The notes under the pieces were generated by a model. The model saw only the letters and a list, made by a program, of their open reading frames with translations. It searched no databases and had not been told where the DNA came from. DNA of 32,036 bases from an uncultured Oscillospiraceae bacterium (lineage in GTDB: Bacteria > Bacillota > Clostridia > Oscillospirales > Oscillospiraceae). The stretch spans positions 1 to 32,036 of the forward strand of contig CANRFN010000055.1 in the NCBI GenBank assembly GCA_947629915.1, read 5' to 3'. Both the position numbers and the translations under genes were made by a program. This document shows positions 8,322 to 17,559 of this stretch, one piece after another. Positions within the stretch are counted from its first letter, which is position 1, and every line of letters starts with the position of its first letter.

Positions 8322-9520
8322 TGGCATTCTCCCGCACCCTCTCCGTTCTGGGCTCCACCGGCTCCATCGGCCGGCAGACCCTGGATGTGGCCCGCTGCGC
8401 CGGCTACGCCGTGGCTGGCCTGGCCTTTGGACACAACGTGGACCTGGCAGAAGAGCAGATCCGCGCCTTTCACCCCCGCTATGTGGCCACCCCGGATGAA
8501 GCCGTGGCGGCTGAACTTCGCGCCCGCATCGCCGATCTGCAGCCCGCCGTCACGGTGGAGAGCGGGGAAGACGCCGTCCTCACGGCGGCAGCCCTCCCGG
8601 AGGCGGACACCGTTGTCTTAGCCGTAGTGGGCATCGCAGCACTGAAGCCCACCCTGGCAGCGGTGCAGGCCGGCAAGCGCATCGCCCTGGCCAACAAAGA
8701 GGCCCTGGTGTGCGCCGGCGAACTGGTGATGAACCTGGCCCGGGAGAAGCGGGTGCCCATTCTCCCGGTGGATTCAGAGCACTCCGCCATCTTCCAGTGC
8801 CTCATCAGCCGGAACCCGGAGGAGCCCACAGACGCCTTCTCCGTGTCCGCATACAGCAGGCGGGACATCGAGCGCCTCATTCTCACCGCCTCCGGCGGCC
8901 CCTTCTTCGGGATGGACCGGGAGGCCCTGTCCCGGGTCACCAGGGCAGACGCCCTCCGGCATCCCACCTGGAACATGGGGGCCAAGATCACCATAGACTC
9001 CGCCTCCATGATGAACAAGGGACTGGAGGTCATCGAGGCCATGCGGCTCTACGATGTGCCGGCAGACCGGATCAGCGTCATGGTACACCGGGAGAGCATT
9101 GTCCACTCCCTGGTGGAGTTCCGAGATGGCTCCATTCTGGCGCAGCTGGGGTGCCCGGACATGCGGGTGCCCATCCAGTACGCCATTACCTGGCCGGAGC
9201 ACACCCCCGGCCCGGCAAAAAGGCTGGACCTGCTGCACTGCAAGCCCATCACATTCCAGCAGCCGGATCTGGGGAACTTCCGCTGCCTGGCTCTGGGCTT
9301 CCAGTGCGCGAAAGAGGGCGGCACCTCCACCGCCATTCTGAACGGCGCCAACGAGGCCGCCGTGGCCCTGTTCCTGGAGGACCGTATTTCTTTTCTGGAT
9401 ATTCCGAAGCTGATTGAGGAAACTCTGAATCGGGTGGAGGTGCGCCAGCACCCCTCCCTGGAGGAGATCTTTGCGGCAGACCGCTCGGCCCGGGCGGCAG
9501 TTCTGGATATGACGAGGTGA
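8321..9520 (+). CDS. dxr: 1-deoxy-D-xylulose-5-phosphate reductoisomerase
   Basis: 399 residues, typical length. It catalyses the committed step of the MEP isoprenoid pathway (DXP to MEP, NADPH). The NADPH-binding GSTGSIGRQTLDV is at the N-terminus. NKEALV, the metal/substrate motif VDSEHSAIFQ, TASGGPF, and HPTWNMGAKITIDSASMMNKGLE are all intact. The start overlaps the cdsA stop, with GGAGGTG about 10 nt upstream. It supplies IPP used by the neighbouring uppS product. rseP starts 1 nt after its stop. Confidence 0.98.
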   Translation: MAFSRTLSVLGSTGSIGRQTLDVARCAGYAVAGLAFGHNVDLAEEQIRAFHPRYVATPDEAVAAELRARIADLQPAVTVESGEDAVLTAAALPEADTVVLAVVGIAALKPTLAAVQAGKRIALANKEALVCAGELVMNLAREKRVPILPVDSEHSAIFQCLISRNPEEPTDAFSVSAYSRRDIERLILTASGGPFFGMDREALSRVTRADALRHPTWNMGAKITIDSASMMNKGLEVIEAMRLYDVPADRISVMVHRESIVHSLVEFRDGSILAQLGCPDMRVPIQYAITWPEHTPGPAKRLDLLHCKPITFQQPDLGNFRCLALGFQCAKEGGTSTAILNGANEAAVALFLEDRISFLDIPKLIEETLNRVEVRQHPSLEEIFAADRSARAAVLDMTR

Positions 9521-9521
9521 C

Positions 9522-10589
9522 ATGGTTTTGTTAGCGCGGATTCTCTATATTCTGCTGGCGATCCTTCTGTTCGGCGTGCTCATCGCCATTCACGAGTTCG
9601 GCCACTTTATCACCGCCAAGCTTCTGAAGGTCAAGGTGAATGAGTACTCCATCGGAATGGGGCCCGCTCTCTGGAGCAGGCAGAAAGGGGAAACCCTTTA
9701 CAGTTTGCGTGCCTTCCCCATCGGCGGCTACTGCGCCATGGAGGGAGAGGATGAGGACACCGGAGATCCCCGCTCCTTCATCGTCCAGAAGCCCTGGAAG
9801 AAGCTGATCATCCTCTGCGCAGGCTCCTTTATGAATCTCCTGCTGGGACTGGCGCTGGCCATGATGGTGGTGACCGTCCCCGCGCCGGTGATCTACTCCT
9901 TTGCAGACGGCTTTGCCGTGGAGGGAGAGGACGGCCTGATGGTGGGAGATCGGATCCTGGAGGTGGACGGCCAGGAGATCAAGGACTATCCCGCACTGCA
10001 GGCAGCCCTTCTCGCCAACGATGGCGAGGGCGTAGACCTCGTCATCCGCCGCGATGGCGAGGAGATCGTCTACGAGGACCTCCCCATGTACCGCATGGAC
10101 TACACGTACAACGGCAGCCAGGCCCACGGCTTCGGCCTGATCTTCAGCTATTCCTCCGAGATGCCCCTGACCCAGCGGATCCAGGAGGGCTCCAAGCTCT
10201 GCGTGGAGTATGTGCAGCTGGTGTGGTACAGCATCACGGAGCTCTTCTCCGGCCATGTGGGCGTGAATGACATGGCCGGCGTCATCGGCATCGTGGACAT
10301 CGTCTCGGAGGCCGGCGCCAGCGCCCCCAGCGCCATGGACGGCATTCTGAATGTGCTGAACATCATGGCCCTCATCGCTGTGAACCTGGCCGTGATGAAC
10401 ATGCTGCCCATCCCCGCCCTGGACGGCGGCCGGGTGGTGTTCGTGCTGCTGAACATGATCCTGGGCGCTCTCTTCCACAAGCAGATTCCCACCCGCTATG
10501 AGGGCTATGTACACGCCATCACCATGGTCCTGCTGCTGATCCTCATGGCATTCCTGGCGTTCCATGACGTCTGGAATATCGTCAACTGA
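9522..10589 (+). CDS. rseP: Site-2 zinc metalloprotease of the RseP/RasP family
   Basis: 355 residues. The first transmembrane helix carries the HEFGH zinc motif (His24, Glu25, His28). A single PDZ region follows (VEGEDGLMVGDRILEVDGQEI, about residues 128-150), and a later helix carries NMLPIPALDGGR, whose Asp is the third zinc ligand. S2P enzymes cut membrane-spanning substrates such as anti-sigma factors and signal-peptide remnants (RasP in Bacillus cuts RsiW and FtsL). The gene lies between dxr and ispG as in many Firmicutes. The actual substrate cannot be inferred here. Confidence 0.96.
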   Translation: MVLLARILYILLAILLFGVLIAIHEFGHFITAKLLKVKVNEYSIGMGPALWSRQKGETLYSLRAFPIGGYCAMEGEDEDTGDPRSFIVQKPWKKLIILCAGSFMNLLLGLALAMMVVTVPAPVIYSFADGFAVEGEDGLMVGDRILEVDGQEIKDYPALQAALLANDGEGVDLVIRRDGEEIVYEDLPMYRMDYTYNGSQAHGFGLIFSYSSEMPLTQRIQEGSKLCVEYVQLVWYSITELFSGHVGVNDMAGVIGIVDIVSEAGASAPSAMDGILNVLNIMALIAVNLAVMNMLPIPALDGGRVVFVLLNMILGALFHKQIPTRYEGYVHAITMVLLLILMAFLAFHDVWNIVN

Positions 10590-10611
10590 TCCCAGGAGGG
10601 TTCTCGTTCTC

Positions 10612-11652
10612 ATGAAGACAAGACAGATACACGTTGGAGGCGTCCCCGTAGGCGGGGGCGCCCCTGTTTCCATCCAGTCCATGTGCTCCACCCCCACCCA
10701 TGACGTAGAAGCCACGGTGGCCCAGATCCGCCAGCTGGCCTCCGCCGGGTGCGACATCGTGCGGGTGGCAGTGCCGGACATGGCCGCCGCCCGGGCCATC
10801 GGCGCCATCAAGGCACAGATCAACATTCCGCTGGTGGCGGACATCCATTTTGACTACAAGCTGGCCCTGGAGGTCGCCGCCCAGGGCGTGGACAAGATCC
10901 GCATCAACCCCGGCAACATCGGCTCCCCGGACCGGGTGGAGGCGGTGGCCAAGACCTGCATGGAGCAGGGGATCCCCATCCGGGTAGGGGTAAACGGCGG
11001 CTCTCTGGAGAGGGATCTCTTGGCCAAGTACGGCGGTCCCACCCCGGAGGCCATGGTGGAGAGCGCATTGGGACACGTCCGCCTCTTGGAACAGTACGGC
11101 TTTCAGGACATCTGCATCTCCCTGAAGGCGTCCTCTGTCCCCACCACAGTACAGGCATACCGGCAGATGGCGGAGCACTACGACTACCCCCTTCACCTGG
11201 GCATCACCGAGGCGGGCACCCAGCAGATGGGCATCCTGAAGGCGGCCGCCGGCATCGGCGGTCTGCTGTCCATGGGCATCGGGGACACCATCCGGGTGAG
11301 CCTCACCGCAGACCCGGTGGAAGAGGTGCTGGCCGCCCGGCAGATTCTGAAGGCCATAGGCCTGCGCCGGGAGGGTCCGGAGCTGATCTCCTGTCCCACC
11401 TGCGGCAGAACCCGCATCAACCTCATCGCCATGGCCAACGAGGTGGAGGAGCTGCTGAAGTCCGTGGACAAGCCCATCACCGTTGCCGTGATGGGGTGCG
11501 CGGTGAACGGCCCCGGTGAGGCCCGCCACGCCGATGTGGGGCTCGCCGGCGGAGACGGGGAGGGCGTGCTCTTCCGCCACGGCGAGATCGTGGCCAAAGT
11601 GCCGGAAGACCGGCTGATCCCCGAACTGATGAAACTGATTGAGGCGCTCTGA
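10612..11652 (+). CDS. ispG: 4-hydroxy-3-methylbut-2-enyl diphosphate synthase (IspG/GcpE)
   Basis: 346 residues from the ATG at 10612. AGGAGG (10594-10599) lies 12 nt upstream, slightly long but the best site. The frame is open further upstream inside rseP without homology. This [4Fe-4S] enzyme makes HMBPP from MEcPP, the penultimate MEP-pathway step. The N-terminal TIM barrel includes PVSIQSMCSTPTHDV and ADIHFDYKLAL. The cluster ligands are in SCPTCGRTRINL and VMGCAVNGPGEA. The fact that two MEP genes (dxr, ispG) share this operon with uppS fits coordinated isoprenoid supply. Confidence 0.98.
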   Translation: MKTRQIHVGGVPVGGGAPVSIQSMCSTPTHDVEATVAQIRQLASAGCDIVRVAVPDMAAARAIGAIKAQINIPLVADIHFDYKLALEVAAQGVDKIRINPGNIGSPDRVEAVAKTCMEQGIPIRVGVNGGSLERDLLAKYGGPTPEAMVESALGHVRLLEQYGFQDICISLKASSVPTTVQAYRQMAEHYDYPLHLGITEAGTQQMGILKAAAGIGGLLSMGIGDTIRVSLTADPVEEVLAARQILKAIGLRREGPELISCPTCGRTRINLIAMANEVEELLKSVDKPITVAVMGCAVNGPGEARHADVGLAGGDGEGVLFRHGEIVAKVPEDRLIPELMKLIEAL

Positions 11653-11682
11653 TGCGCCTCTGGCGATAGGAGGCAGATTGCA

Positions 11683-14600
11683 TTGGAGAACTATGTGCCC
11701 CGCACCTTTCAAGAGGCCTTTGTCCGCTGTCCGTTTCCCCAAGCGGTGCTCTCTGTCCTGGGCGGATTTCCGGTATGCGGCCGCGTGAATCGCGCCGCCC
11801 GGGAGATGGAGGTCCGCATCGCCGGCACTGCGCCAGAGGACGTTTTACACGCCGCCGCAGCCTGCATTCAGGACACCCTGCAGCTGAAGAAGGTATTCTT
11901 CCAGTGCAAGCCGCCCCGCAGGGAGGCGGCTCCGCCGCCGGCGGCAATGGAGGAGCCGCCGATGGACTACGAGGCACCCCCGCCCTATGGGGATGACGAG
12001 GCGCCCCCGCTCCCGGAAGATCCCCCTTTTGCGCTCTCCGAGATGCCGGACTTTGACCCCGAGATTCCCCCGGATATCGAGGAGGCTGCAGCAGCGCGGG
12101 GTGCGGCACCTGCACCCGTTGCGCCTGCCCCTGTCCAGGTAGCAGAGCCCACTCCGGTGATAAAGCCGGCAGCGGTAGCTGAAGCCATGCCGGCGGAACC
12201 TGCCCAGGCGGCAGAGGTTGCCCCGGCTGTTGAGACAGCATCGGCCACGGAAGCCGTGCCGGCGGCGGAAGTCCCCCCATCGGTAGACCCTGCTTCTACA
12301 TCCCCTGAAGCGCCGGAAGCCGCCGCCCCAGAAACAGATCAGCCGCACAATCCCCAGGACGACATCAACGCCCAGTTGGAGGCCATGCGCCGGCAGATCA
12401 TGGCCGGCGGCGTGGCGGGGGAGCCCAAGGCCACCAAGAAGGTCCATCAGATCTACGGCAGGGTAAACACCAAGAAGAAGCTGCAGCAGATCGGGGACCT
12501 CACCCTGGACACAGACAAGGGCAACGTGCTGGTACAGGGGTATGTCTTTAACATCGAGCACAAGGAGCTCACCAAGCGGAAGGCCTGGACCATCCGCTTC
12601 GACATCACAGACTACACCGGCTCCATCCGGGTCACCCAGTTCATGGAGGGGGATATCGCCAAACCCATTCTCTCGGCGGTGAAGATGGGCCAGCTGCTGC
12701 AGGTGCAGGGAAGACTGAACCTCAGCAAATTCGAGAACAACGACATGGTGCTGGAGCCCTACGGCATCCAGGAGATCCCCAAGCCCGAGGGCCGCAAGGA
12801 CACCGCCAAGGAGAAGCGCATCGAGCTGCACCTGCACACCAACATGTCCATGATGGACGCCCTCACGGACACCAAGGCCGTGGTAAAGCGGGCCATCGAG
12901 TGGGGCCATCCTGCCATCGCCATCACAGACCACGGCGTGGTGCAGTCCTTCCCCCATGCGTACACAGCCTCCGGCAGGGGCTCCAAGATCAAGATTCTCT
13001 ACGGCGTAGAGGCATATTACCAGAACGATGTAGACGAGCGGGTGTCCGTCCACGGCCCCGGCGATCTGGACCTGAACGACACCTTTGTGGCCTTCGACCT
13101 GGAGACCACCGGCCTGGACGCCCGGAAAGACAGCATCATTGAGATCGGCGCGGTGAAGATCCGCGGGGGAGAGGTGTTGGACAAGTTCTCCTCCTTCGCC
13201 GATCCGGGACACCCCCTGGGGGCCAAGACGGTGACCCTCACTGGCATCACAGACGACCTCCTCCGGGGGGCGCCCAGGCCGGCAGAGGCGGTGCGGCAGT
13301 TTTTGGACTGGGCAGGGGATCTCCCGCTGTGCGCCCACAACGCCTCCTTCGACACCGGCTTCCTCCGGGTATACTGCAAACGGGCCAAGCGCTCTTTTGA
13401 CCCCCTCTATTTCGACACCTTGGTCCTGGCCCAATACCTGTGCCCGGACCTGAAAGACCATAAGCTGGACACCGTGGCCAACTTCCTGAACCTGCCGCCG
13501 TTCCAGCACCACCGCGCCTTTGACGATGCCTCCGTCTGCGGACAGATCCTCTGCAAGCTCTTCCAGCAGCTGCAGAAGGAGGGGCTCACCAAGGCCTCTG
13601 AGATCAACGGGGCCCTGGCCGGCCGGCGCCGGGGCGGCAAGGGGCGCCGCTCGGCATACCATCTCATCCTGATCGCCAAGAATCAGCTGGGCATCCGCAA
13701 CCTCTATAAGCTGATCTCCAAGTCCCATCTGGAGCACTTCAACCGCTTCCCCATCATGCCCAAGTCCCTCATCAACGAAAACCGGGAGGGCATTATCATC
13801 GGCTCCGCCTGCGAGGCCGGCGAGCTCTTCCGGGCGGTGGTGGACGGGAAGGAGGACCGGGAGCTGGAGCGCATCGCCTCCTGGTACGACTACCTGGAGA
13901 TCCAACCCCTGTCCAACAACGCCTATATGCTGAAACCGGACAAAGAGGGACACACCATTGCCAACAGCATGGAGGACCTCAGGAACTTCAACCGCCGGGT
14001 GATCGCCCTGGGCGAGCGGATGGGCAAACCGGTGTGCGCCACCGGCGATGTGCACTTTATGGAGCCGGAGGAGGAGATCTACCGGCATGTGCTGCTGGCC
14101 GCCAAGGAGTTTGAGAGCGCAGACGAACCCAACCCGCTGTACTTCCGCACCACCGATGAGATGCTGGAAGAGTTTTCCTACCTGGGGCCCGAGATGGCCC
14201 ACAAGGTGGTAATCGATGCCCCCGCCGAGGTGGCCAGTTGGGTGGAACATGTGGCGCCCCTGCCGGACGGCCTCTTCGCCCCCAAACTGGAGGACTCCGA
14301 AGGGGAGCTGAAGCGCCTGGTGTGGGGAAAGGCCCACGCCCTCTATGGAGACAACCCGCCTCAGATCGTGGTGGACCGGCTCAACGCGGAGCTGAAGGAC
14401 ATCATCGGCTGCCACTATGACGTGATCTACATGTCTGCCCAGAAGCTGGTGCAGAACTCCCTGGAGCACGGGTACCTCGTGGGCTCTCGTGGCTCTGTGG
14501 GCTCGTCCCTGGTGGCATTCATGTCCGGCATCACGGAGGTGAACTCCCTACCCGCCCACTACCGCTGCCCCAACTGCAAGCACTCCGATTTCGACTACGC

Positions 14601-16194
14601 CCAGGACCCCGCACATCCATACGGCTGCGGGGCGGACATGCCGGACATGAAGTGCCCGGTGTGCGGGGCAGACTATGAGAAGGACGGCTTCCACATCCCC
14701 TTCGAGACCTTCCTGGGGTTCGGCGGAGACAAGGTCCCCGACATCGATCTGAACTTCTCCGGCGAGTACCAGTCCAACGCCCACCGCTACACCTTCGAGC
14801 TCTTCGGCCAGGACCATGTGTTCCGGGCCGGCACCATCGGCACCGTGGCGGAGAAGACCGCCATCGGCTACGTGCTGAAGTACCTGGAGCAGGTGGGCCG
14901 GAGCAATGTCGGCAACGCGGAGATCCTCCGGCTGGCCCGGGGCTGCATGGGAGTAAAGCGCACCACCGGACAGCACCCCGGCGGCATGGTGGTAATCCCC
15001 CAGGACAAGGAGATCTACGACTTCTGCCCGGTACAGCACCCGGCAGACGACAAGGACTCGGACATCATCACCACCCACTTTGAATACCACTGCATGGAGT
15101 CCAACCTTCTGAAGCTGGACATGCTGGGGCACGATGATCCCACCATGATCCGCATGCTGGAGGACCTCACCGGGGTAAACGCCCGGAAGATCCCCCTGGA
15201 CGACCCGGACACCATGAGCCTCTTCACCACCTCCAAGGCCCTGGGCTTTATCGAGGACCCGCTGCTGGGCCCCACCGGCGCCGTGGCCATCCCAGAGTTC
15301 GGCACCTCCTTCGTCCGGGGCATGCTGGAGGACACCCATCCCAACCAGTTCGACATCCTGGTCCGGCTGTCCGGCTTCTCCCACGGCACCGATGTGTGGC
15401 TGGGCAACGCCAAGGACCTCATCACCTCCGGTACCGCCAAGGTAAACGAGGCCATCGGCTGCCGGGACGACATCATGCTGTTTTTGATCTCCAAGGGGTT
15501 CAAAGACACCCGGGCCTTCAAGATCATGGAGGCCGTCCGAAAGGGCAGAGGCCTGCCCGAGGGCGCGGAGGACGAGATGAAAGAGCACGATGTGCCCCAG
15601 TGGTATATCGACTCCTGCAAGAAGATCGCCTACCTGTTCCCGAAAGCCCACGCGGTGGCCTACGTGATGATGGCCTTCCGCATCGCCTGGTTCAAGGTCC
15701 ACGAGCCCCTGGCGTTCTACGCCGCCTATTTCTCCATCCGCGCCAAGGCCTTTGACGAGAAGTTCATGTGCCGGGGCATGGATGTGGTGAAGGCCAAGAT
15801 CCAGGACATCAACAACCGCAAGAACAGCAAGGACCGGGCGGATAAGCCCACCGCCGTGGAGGAGGAAATGCTGGTGACCCTGGAGGTCTGCTACGAGTTC
15901 TACCTCCGGGGCTTCCACTTCACCCGCATGGACGTGTGCCGCTCCCACGCCACCCATTTCCTCGTGGACAAGGAGCAGAAGGCCCTGATCCCGCCCTTCA
16001 ACTCCATTGCGGGACTGGGCGATTCCGTGGGCGTGGACATCATGGAGAAACGCAAGGGCAAGGAGTTTCTCTCCATCGAGGAATTCACCCAGGCCTGCAA
16101 GGTATCCGCCACCCATGTGGAAAAGCTGAAAGAGGCCGGCGCCTTCGGAGACCTCCCGGACAGCAGCCAGTTCAGCCTCTTCTCCATGTTCTGA
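11683..16194 (+). CDS. polC: DNA polymerase III PolC-type alpha subunit
   Basis: 1503 residues, starting at TTG 11683 with AGGAGG (11668-11673) 9 nt upstream. This is the replicative leading-strand polymerase of Firmicutes, with built-in proofreading. Order: N-terminal domain; a Pro/Ala/Glu-rich unstructured stretch (about residues 85-225); OB domain; PHP domain beginning with ELHLHT near residue 381; the inserted DEDD 3'-5' exonuclease (FDLETTG near 470, HNASFDTGF, HHRAFDDA); the GSRGSVGSS fingers near 933; a four-cysteine zinc module (CPNC...CPVC, about 964-1000) unique to PolC; and the catalytic PDIDLNFSGEYQ near 1018. It ends with QFSLF, a beta-clamp-binding motif. It is the last gene of the operon. 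The low-complexity insert makes it somewhat longer than the usual roughly 1430-residue PolC. Confidence 0.98.
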   Translation: MENYVPRTFQEAFVRCPFPQAVLSVLGGFPVCGRVNRAAREMEVRIAGTAPEDVLHAAAACIQDTLQLKKVFFQCKPPRREAAPPPAAMEEPPMDYEAPPPYGDDEAPPLPEDPPFALSEMPDFDPEIPPDIEEAAAARGAAPAPVAPAPVQVAEPTPVIKPAAVAEAMPAEPAQAAEVAPAVETASATEAVPAAEVPPSVDPASTSPEAPEAAAPETDQPHNPQDDINAQLEAMRRQIMAGGVAGEPKATKKVHQIYGRVNTKKKLQQIGDLTLDTDKGNVLVQGYVFNIEHKELTKRKAWTIRFDITDYTGSIRVTQFMEGDIAKPILSAVKMGQLLQVQGRLNLSKFENNDMVLEPYGIQEIPKPEGRKDTAKEKRIELHLHTNMSMMDALTDTKAVVKRAIEWGHPAIAITDHGVVQSFPHAYTASGRGSKIKILYGVEAYYQNDVDERVSVHGPGDLDLNDTFVAFDLETTGLDARKDSIIEIGAVKIRGGEVLDKFSSFADPGHPLGAKTVTLTGITDDLLRGAPRPAEAVRQFLDWAGDLPLCAHNASFDTGFLRVYCKRAKRSFDPLYFDTLVLAQYLCPDLKDHKLDTVANFLNLPPFQHHRAFDDASVCGQILCKLFQQLQKEGLTKASEINGALAGRRRGGKGRRSAYHLILIAKNQLGIRNLYKLISKSHLEHFNRFPIMPKSLINENREGIIIGSACEAGELFRAVVDGKEDRELERIASWYDYLEIQPLSNNAYMLKPDKEGHTIANSMEDLRNFNRRVIALGERMGKPVCATGDVHFMEPEEEIYRHVLLAAKEFESADEPNPLYFRTTDEMLEEFSYLGPEMAHKVVIDAPAEVASWVEHVAPLPDGLFAPKLEDSEGELKRLVWGKAHALYGDNPPQIVVDRLNAELKDIIGCHYDVIYMSAQKLVQNSLEHGYLVGSRGSVGSSLVAFMSGITEVNSLPAHYRCPNCKHSDFDYAQDPAHPYGCGADMPDMKCPVCGADYEKDGFHIPFETFLGFGGDKVPDIDLNFSGEYQSNAHRYTFELFGQDHVFRAGTIGTVAEKTAIGYVLKYLEQVGRSNVGNAEILRLARGCMGVKRTTGQHPGGMVVIPQDKEIYDFCPVQHPADDKDSDIITTHFEYHCMESNLLKLDMLGHDDPTMIRMLEDLTGVNARKIPLDDPDTMSLFTTSKALGFIEDPLLGPTGAVAIPEFGTSFVRGMLEDTHPNQFDILVRLSGFSHGTDVWLGNAKDLITSGTAKVNEAIGCRDDIMLFLISKGFKDTRAFKIMEAVRKGRGLPEGAEDEMKEHDVPQWYIDSCKKIAYLFPKAHAVAYVMMAFRIAWFKVHEPLAFYAAYFSIRAKAFDEKFMCRGMDVVKAKIQDINNRKNSKDRADKPTAVEEEMLVTLEVCYEFYLRGFHFTRMDVCRSHATHFLVDKEQKALIPPFNSIAGLGDSVGVDIMEKRKGKEFLSIEEFTQACKVSATHVEKLKEAGAFGDLPDSSQFSLFSMF

Positions 16195-16216
16195 GCCCAG
16201 AACCCCATTGATCAGC

Positions 16217-16252
16217 GGGACCCGCCGCGTGAGAGCGGCGGGTCCCTTCTCA
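16217..16252 (+). terminator. Intrinsic terminator after polC
   Basis: Perfect 12-bp stem (16217-16228 with 16235-16246) and 6-nt loop, followed by TTCT. It ends the pyrH-polC operon. Confidence 0.8.
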
Positions 16253-16324
16253 TAAGGCCCGGACAGCTGTACAATAGGGGGAAAAGTGCCGGCAAAACGT
16301 TCGGATTTCCGCCCATTTTGCCCC

Positions 16325-16354
16325 TTGACAGCCGTTTCTGGCCTATGCTAGAAT
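16325..16354 (+). promoter_or_regulatory. Strong sigma-A promoter of the his operon
   Basis: Consensus TTGACA (16325-16330), 18-nt spacer, TAGAAT (16349-16354) with an extended TG-C just before the -10. The predicted start is near 16361, giving a leader of only about 30 nt. That leaves no room for a T-box or His leader-peptide attenuator. Confidence 0.85.
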
Positions 16355-16374
16355 TTAGCGAATTAGCGAGCTAA
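16355..16374 (+). promoter_or_regulatory. Candidate operator at the his promoter (TTAGC...GCTAA)
   Basis: Directly downstream of the -10 box, TTAGC at 16355-16359 is repeated at 16363-16367, and the second copy forms an inverted repeat with GCTAA (16370-16374) around a 2-nt centre. Covering the predicted transcription start, it could be the binding site of a repressor. In several Firmicutes his genes are controlled by the TrpR-family repressor YerC/HisR, which is the leading but untested candidate. Confidence 0.5.
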
Positions 16375-16392
16375 AGAATTGAGGAGATACCC

Positions 16393-17559
16393 TTGAACAT
16401 CCGCATCCATACCCCGGAGGGAACCCGGGACCGCATGTTCTCCGAGTGTCTGGAGCGCCGCCGGGTCCAGGCCGCCCTGGTGGAGCTGTTCCAGCGCCGG
16501 GGATACACCGAGGTGATCACCCCGGAGGTGGAGTACTACGACCTGTTTGTCCAGTCCGGCAACCCCATCCCCCAGGAGGCCATGCTGAAGAGCATAGACC
16601 GCTCGGGGCAGATCCTGGTGTTCCGCCCGGACTGCACCGCCCCCATCGCCCGGGTGGCCGCCACCAAGCTGCGGAGCCTGGCGCTGCCCCAGCGGCTCTA
16701 CTATGACCAGACCGTGTTCCGGGACCGGAACTTCCACGAGGGCGGCAGCCGGGAGATCGCCCAGTGCGGCGTGGAGATGATCGGCGGCGCCGGCGAGAAG
16801 GCGGACCTGGAGATCATCGCCATGGCGGCAGACGCCCTCAAGTGCTGCGGCCTCCAGCAGTCTCACATCGAGCTGGGCCACGCCGGCCTCTTCCGGGCCA
16901 TGGCATCCAAACTGGAGATGACCCCGGAGGAGCAGGAGCAGCTTCGCACCGCGGTGGAGAACAAGAACTTCGCCCAGCTCAACGACATCCTGGAGCCCTA
17001 TCGGGACCGGCCCGGCTGGGAGGCCCTGCACCGGCTGCCCTATCTCTTCGGCGGAAAAGAGGTGCTGGAGGAGGCAGAGGCGCTGGCGGGGGAGATCCCG
17101 TGCCTCCAGTACCTGGACAAGCTGTATGCCGAGCTCACCGCCGCCGGCTACGGGGATCAGATCCGCTTTGACCTGGGCATGGTCCACCAGCTGGACTATT
17201 ATACCGGCCTCATCTTCCGGGGCTACGCCCAGGGCGCCGCAGGGGCCGTGCTCTCCGGCGGCCGCTACGACAACCTCCTGCAGCAGTTCGGCCGGGCGGC
17301 GGAGGCCACCGGCTTTGCCGTGGACGTGGACGCGGTGGGGGCGTGCCTGCCGGTGGAGGCGGTGCCCCTGGACACCGTGGTCTTCTACGGCCCCGGCGGC
17401 CTTGCCAAGGCGCTCCAGGTGGTGGACAGCAGCACCCCGGGCAGCTGCGAGCTCTCCCCCTGCAGGACTCTGGAGAGCACCATCCGGATGGCCCAGGAGA
17501 AGGGCGCCAGGCGCATTCTGGACCTCTCCGGCGAGAAAGAGAGGTGGATCAACGTATGA
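16393..17559 (+). CDS. hisZ: ATP phosphoribosyltransferase regulatory subunit HisZ
   Basis: 388 residues, start TTG 16393 with GAGGAG (16381-16386) 6 nt upstream. HisZ is a catalytically inactive paralogue of histidyl-tRNA synthetase that joins short-form HisG to make an active, histidine-inhibited first enzyme of histidine synthesis. The class II synthetase motifs are seen (TPEGTRDRMF, GYTEVITPEVEYYDLF, FRPDCTAPIARV, YYDQTVFRDRN, SREIAQCGVEMIG, DYYTGLIFRGY, VLSGGRYDNLL). The HisRS anticodon-binding domain is absent, with only a short C-terminal tail. It is the first gene of the operon and overlaps hisG by 4 nt (ATGA), fitting 1:1 production with HisG. Confidence 0.95.
   Translation: MNIRIHTPEGTRDRMFSECLERRRVQAALVELFQRRGYTEVITPEVEYYDLFVQSGNPIPQEAMLKSIDRSGQILVFRPDCTAPIARVAATKLRSLALPQRLYYDQTVFRDRNFHEGGSREIAQCGVEMIGGAGEKADLEIIAMAADALKCCGLQQSHIELGHAGLFRAMASKLEMTPEEQEQLRTAVENKNFAQLNDILEPYRDRPGWEALHRLPYLFGGKEVLEEAEALAGEIPCLQYLDKLYAELTAAGYGDQIRFDLGMVHQLDYYTGLIFRGYAQGAAGAVLSGGRYDNLLQQFGRAAEATGFAVDVDAVGACLPVEAVPLDTVVFYGPGGLAKALQVVDSSTPGSCELSPCRTLESTIRMAQEKGARRILDLSGEKERWINV

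Noticed and set aside
11845..14469. An 874-codon open frame on the minus strand opposite polC
   Set aside because: It is a mirror of a real GC-rich gene: no homology-like motifs, no ribosome-binding site, and it spans polC domain boundaries. Similar long antisense frames opposite tsf, rseP, hisD and the M3 peptidase gene are rejected for the same reason.
16355..16392. T-box or His leader-peptide attenuator before hisZ
   Set aside because: The leader is about 30 nt, with no His codon run and no terminator hairpin.
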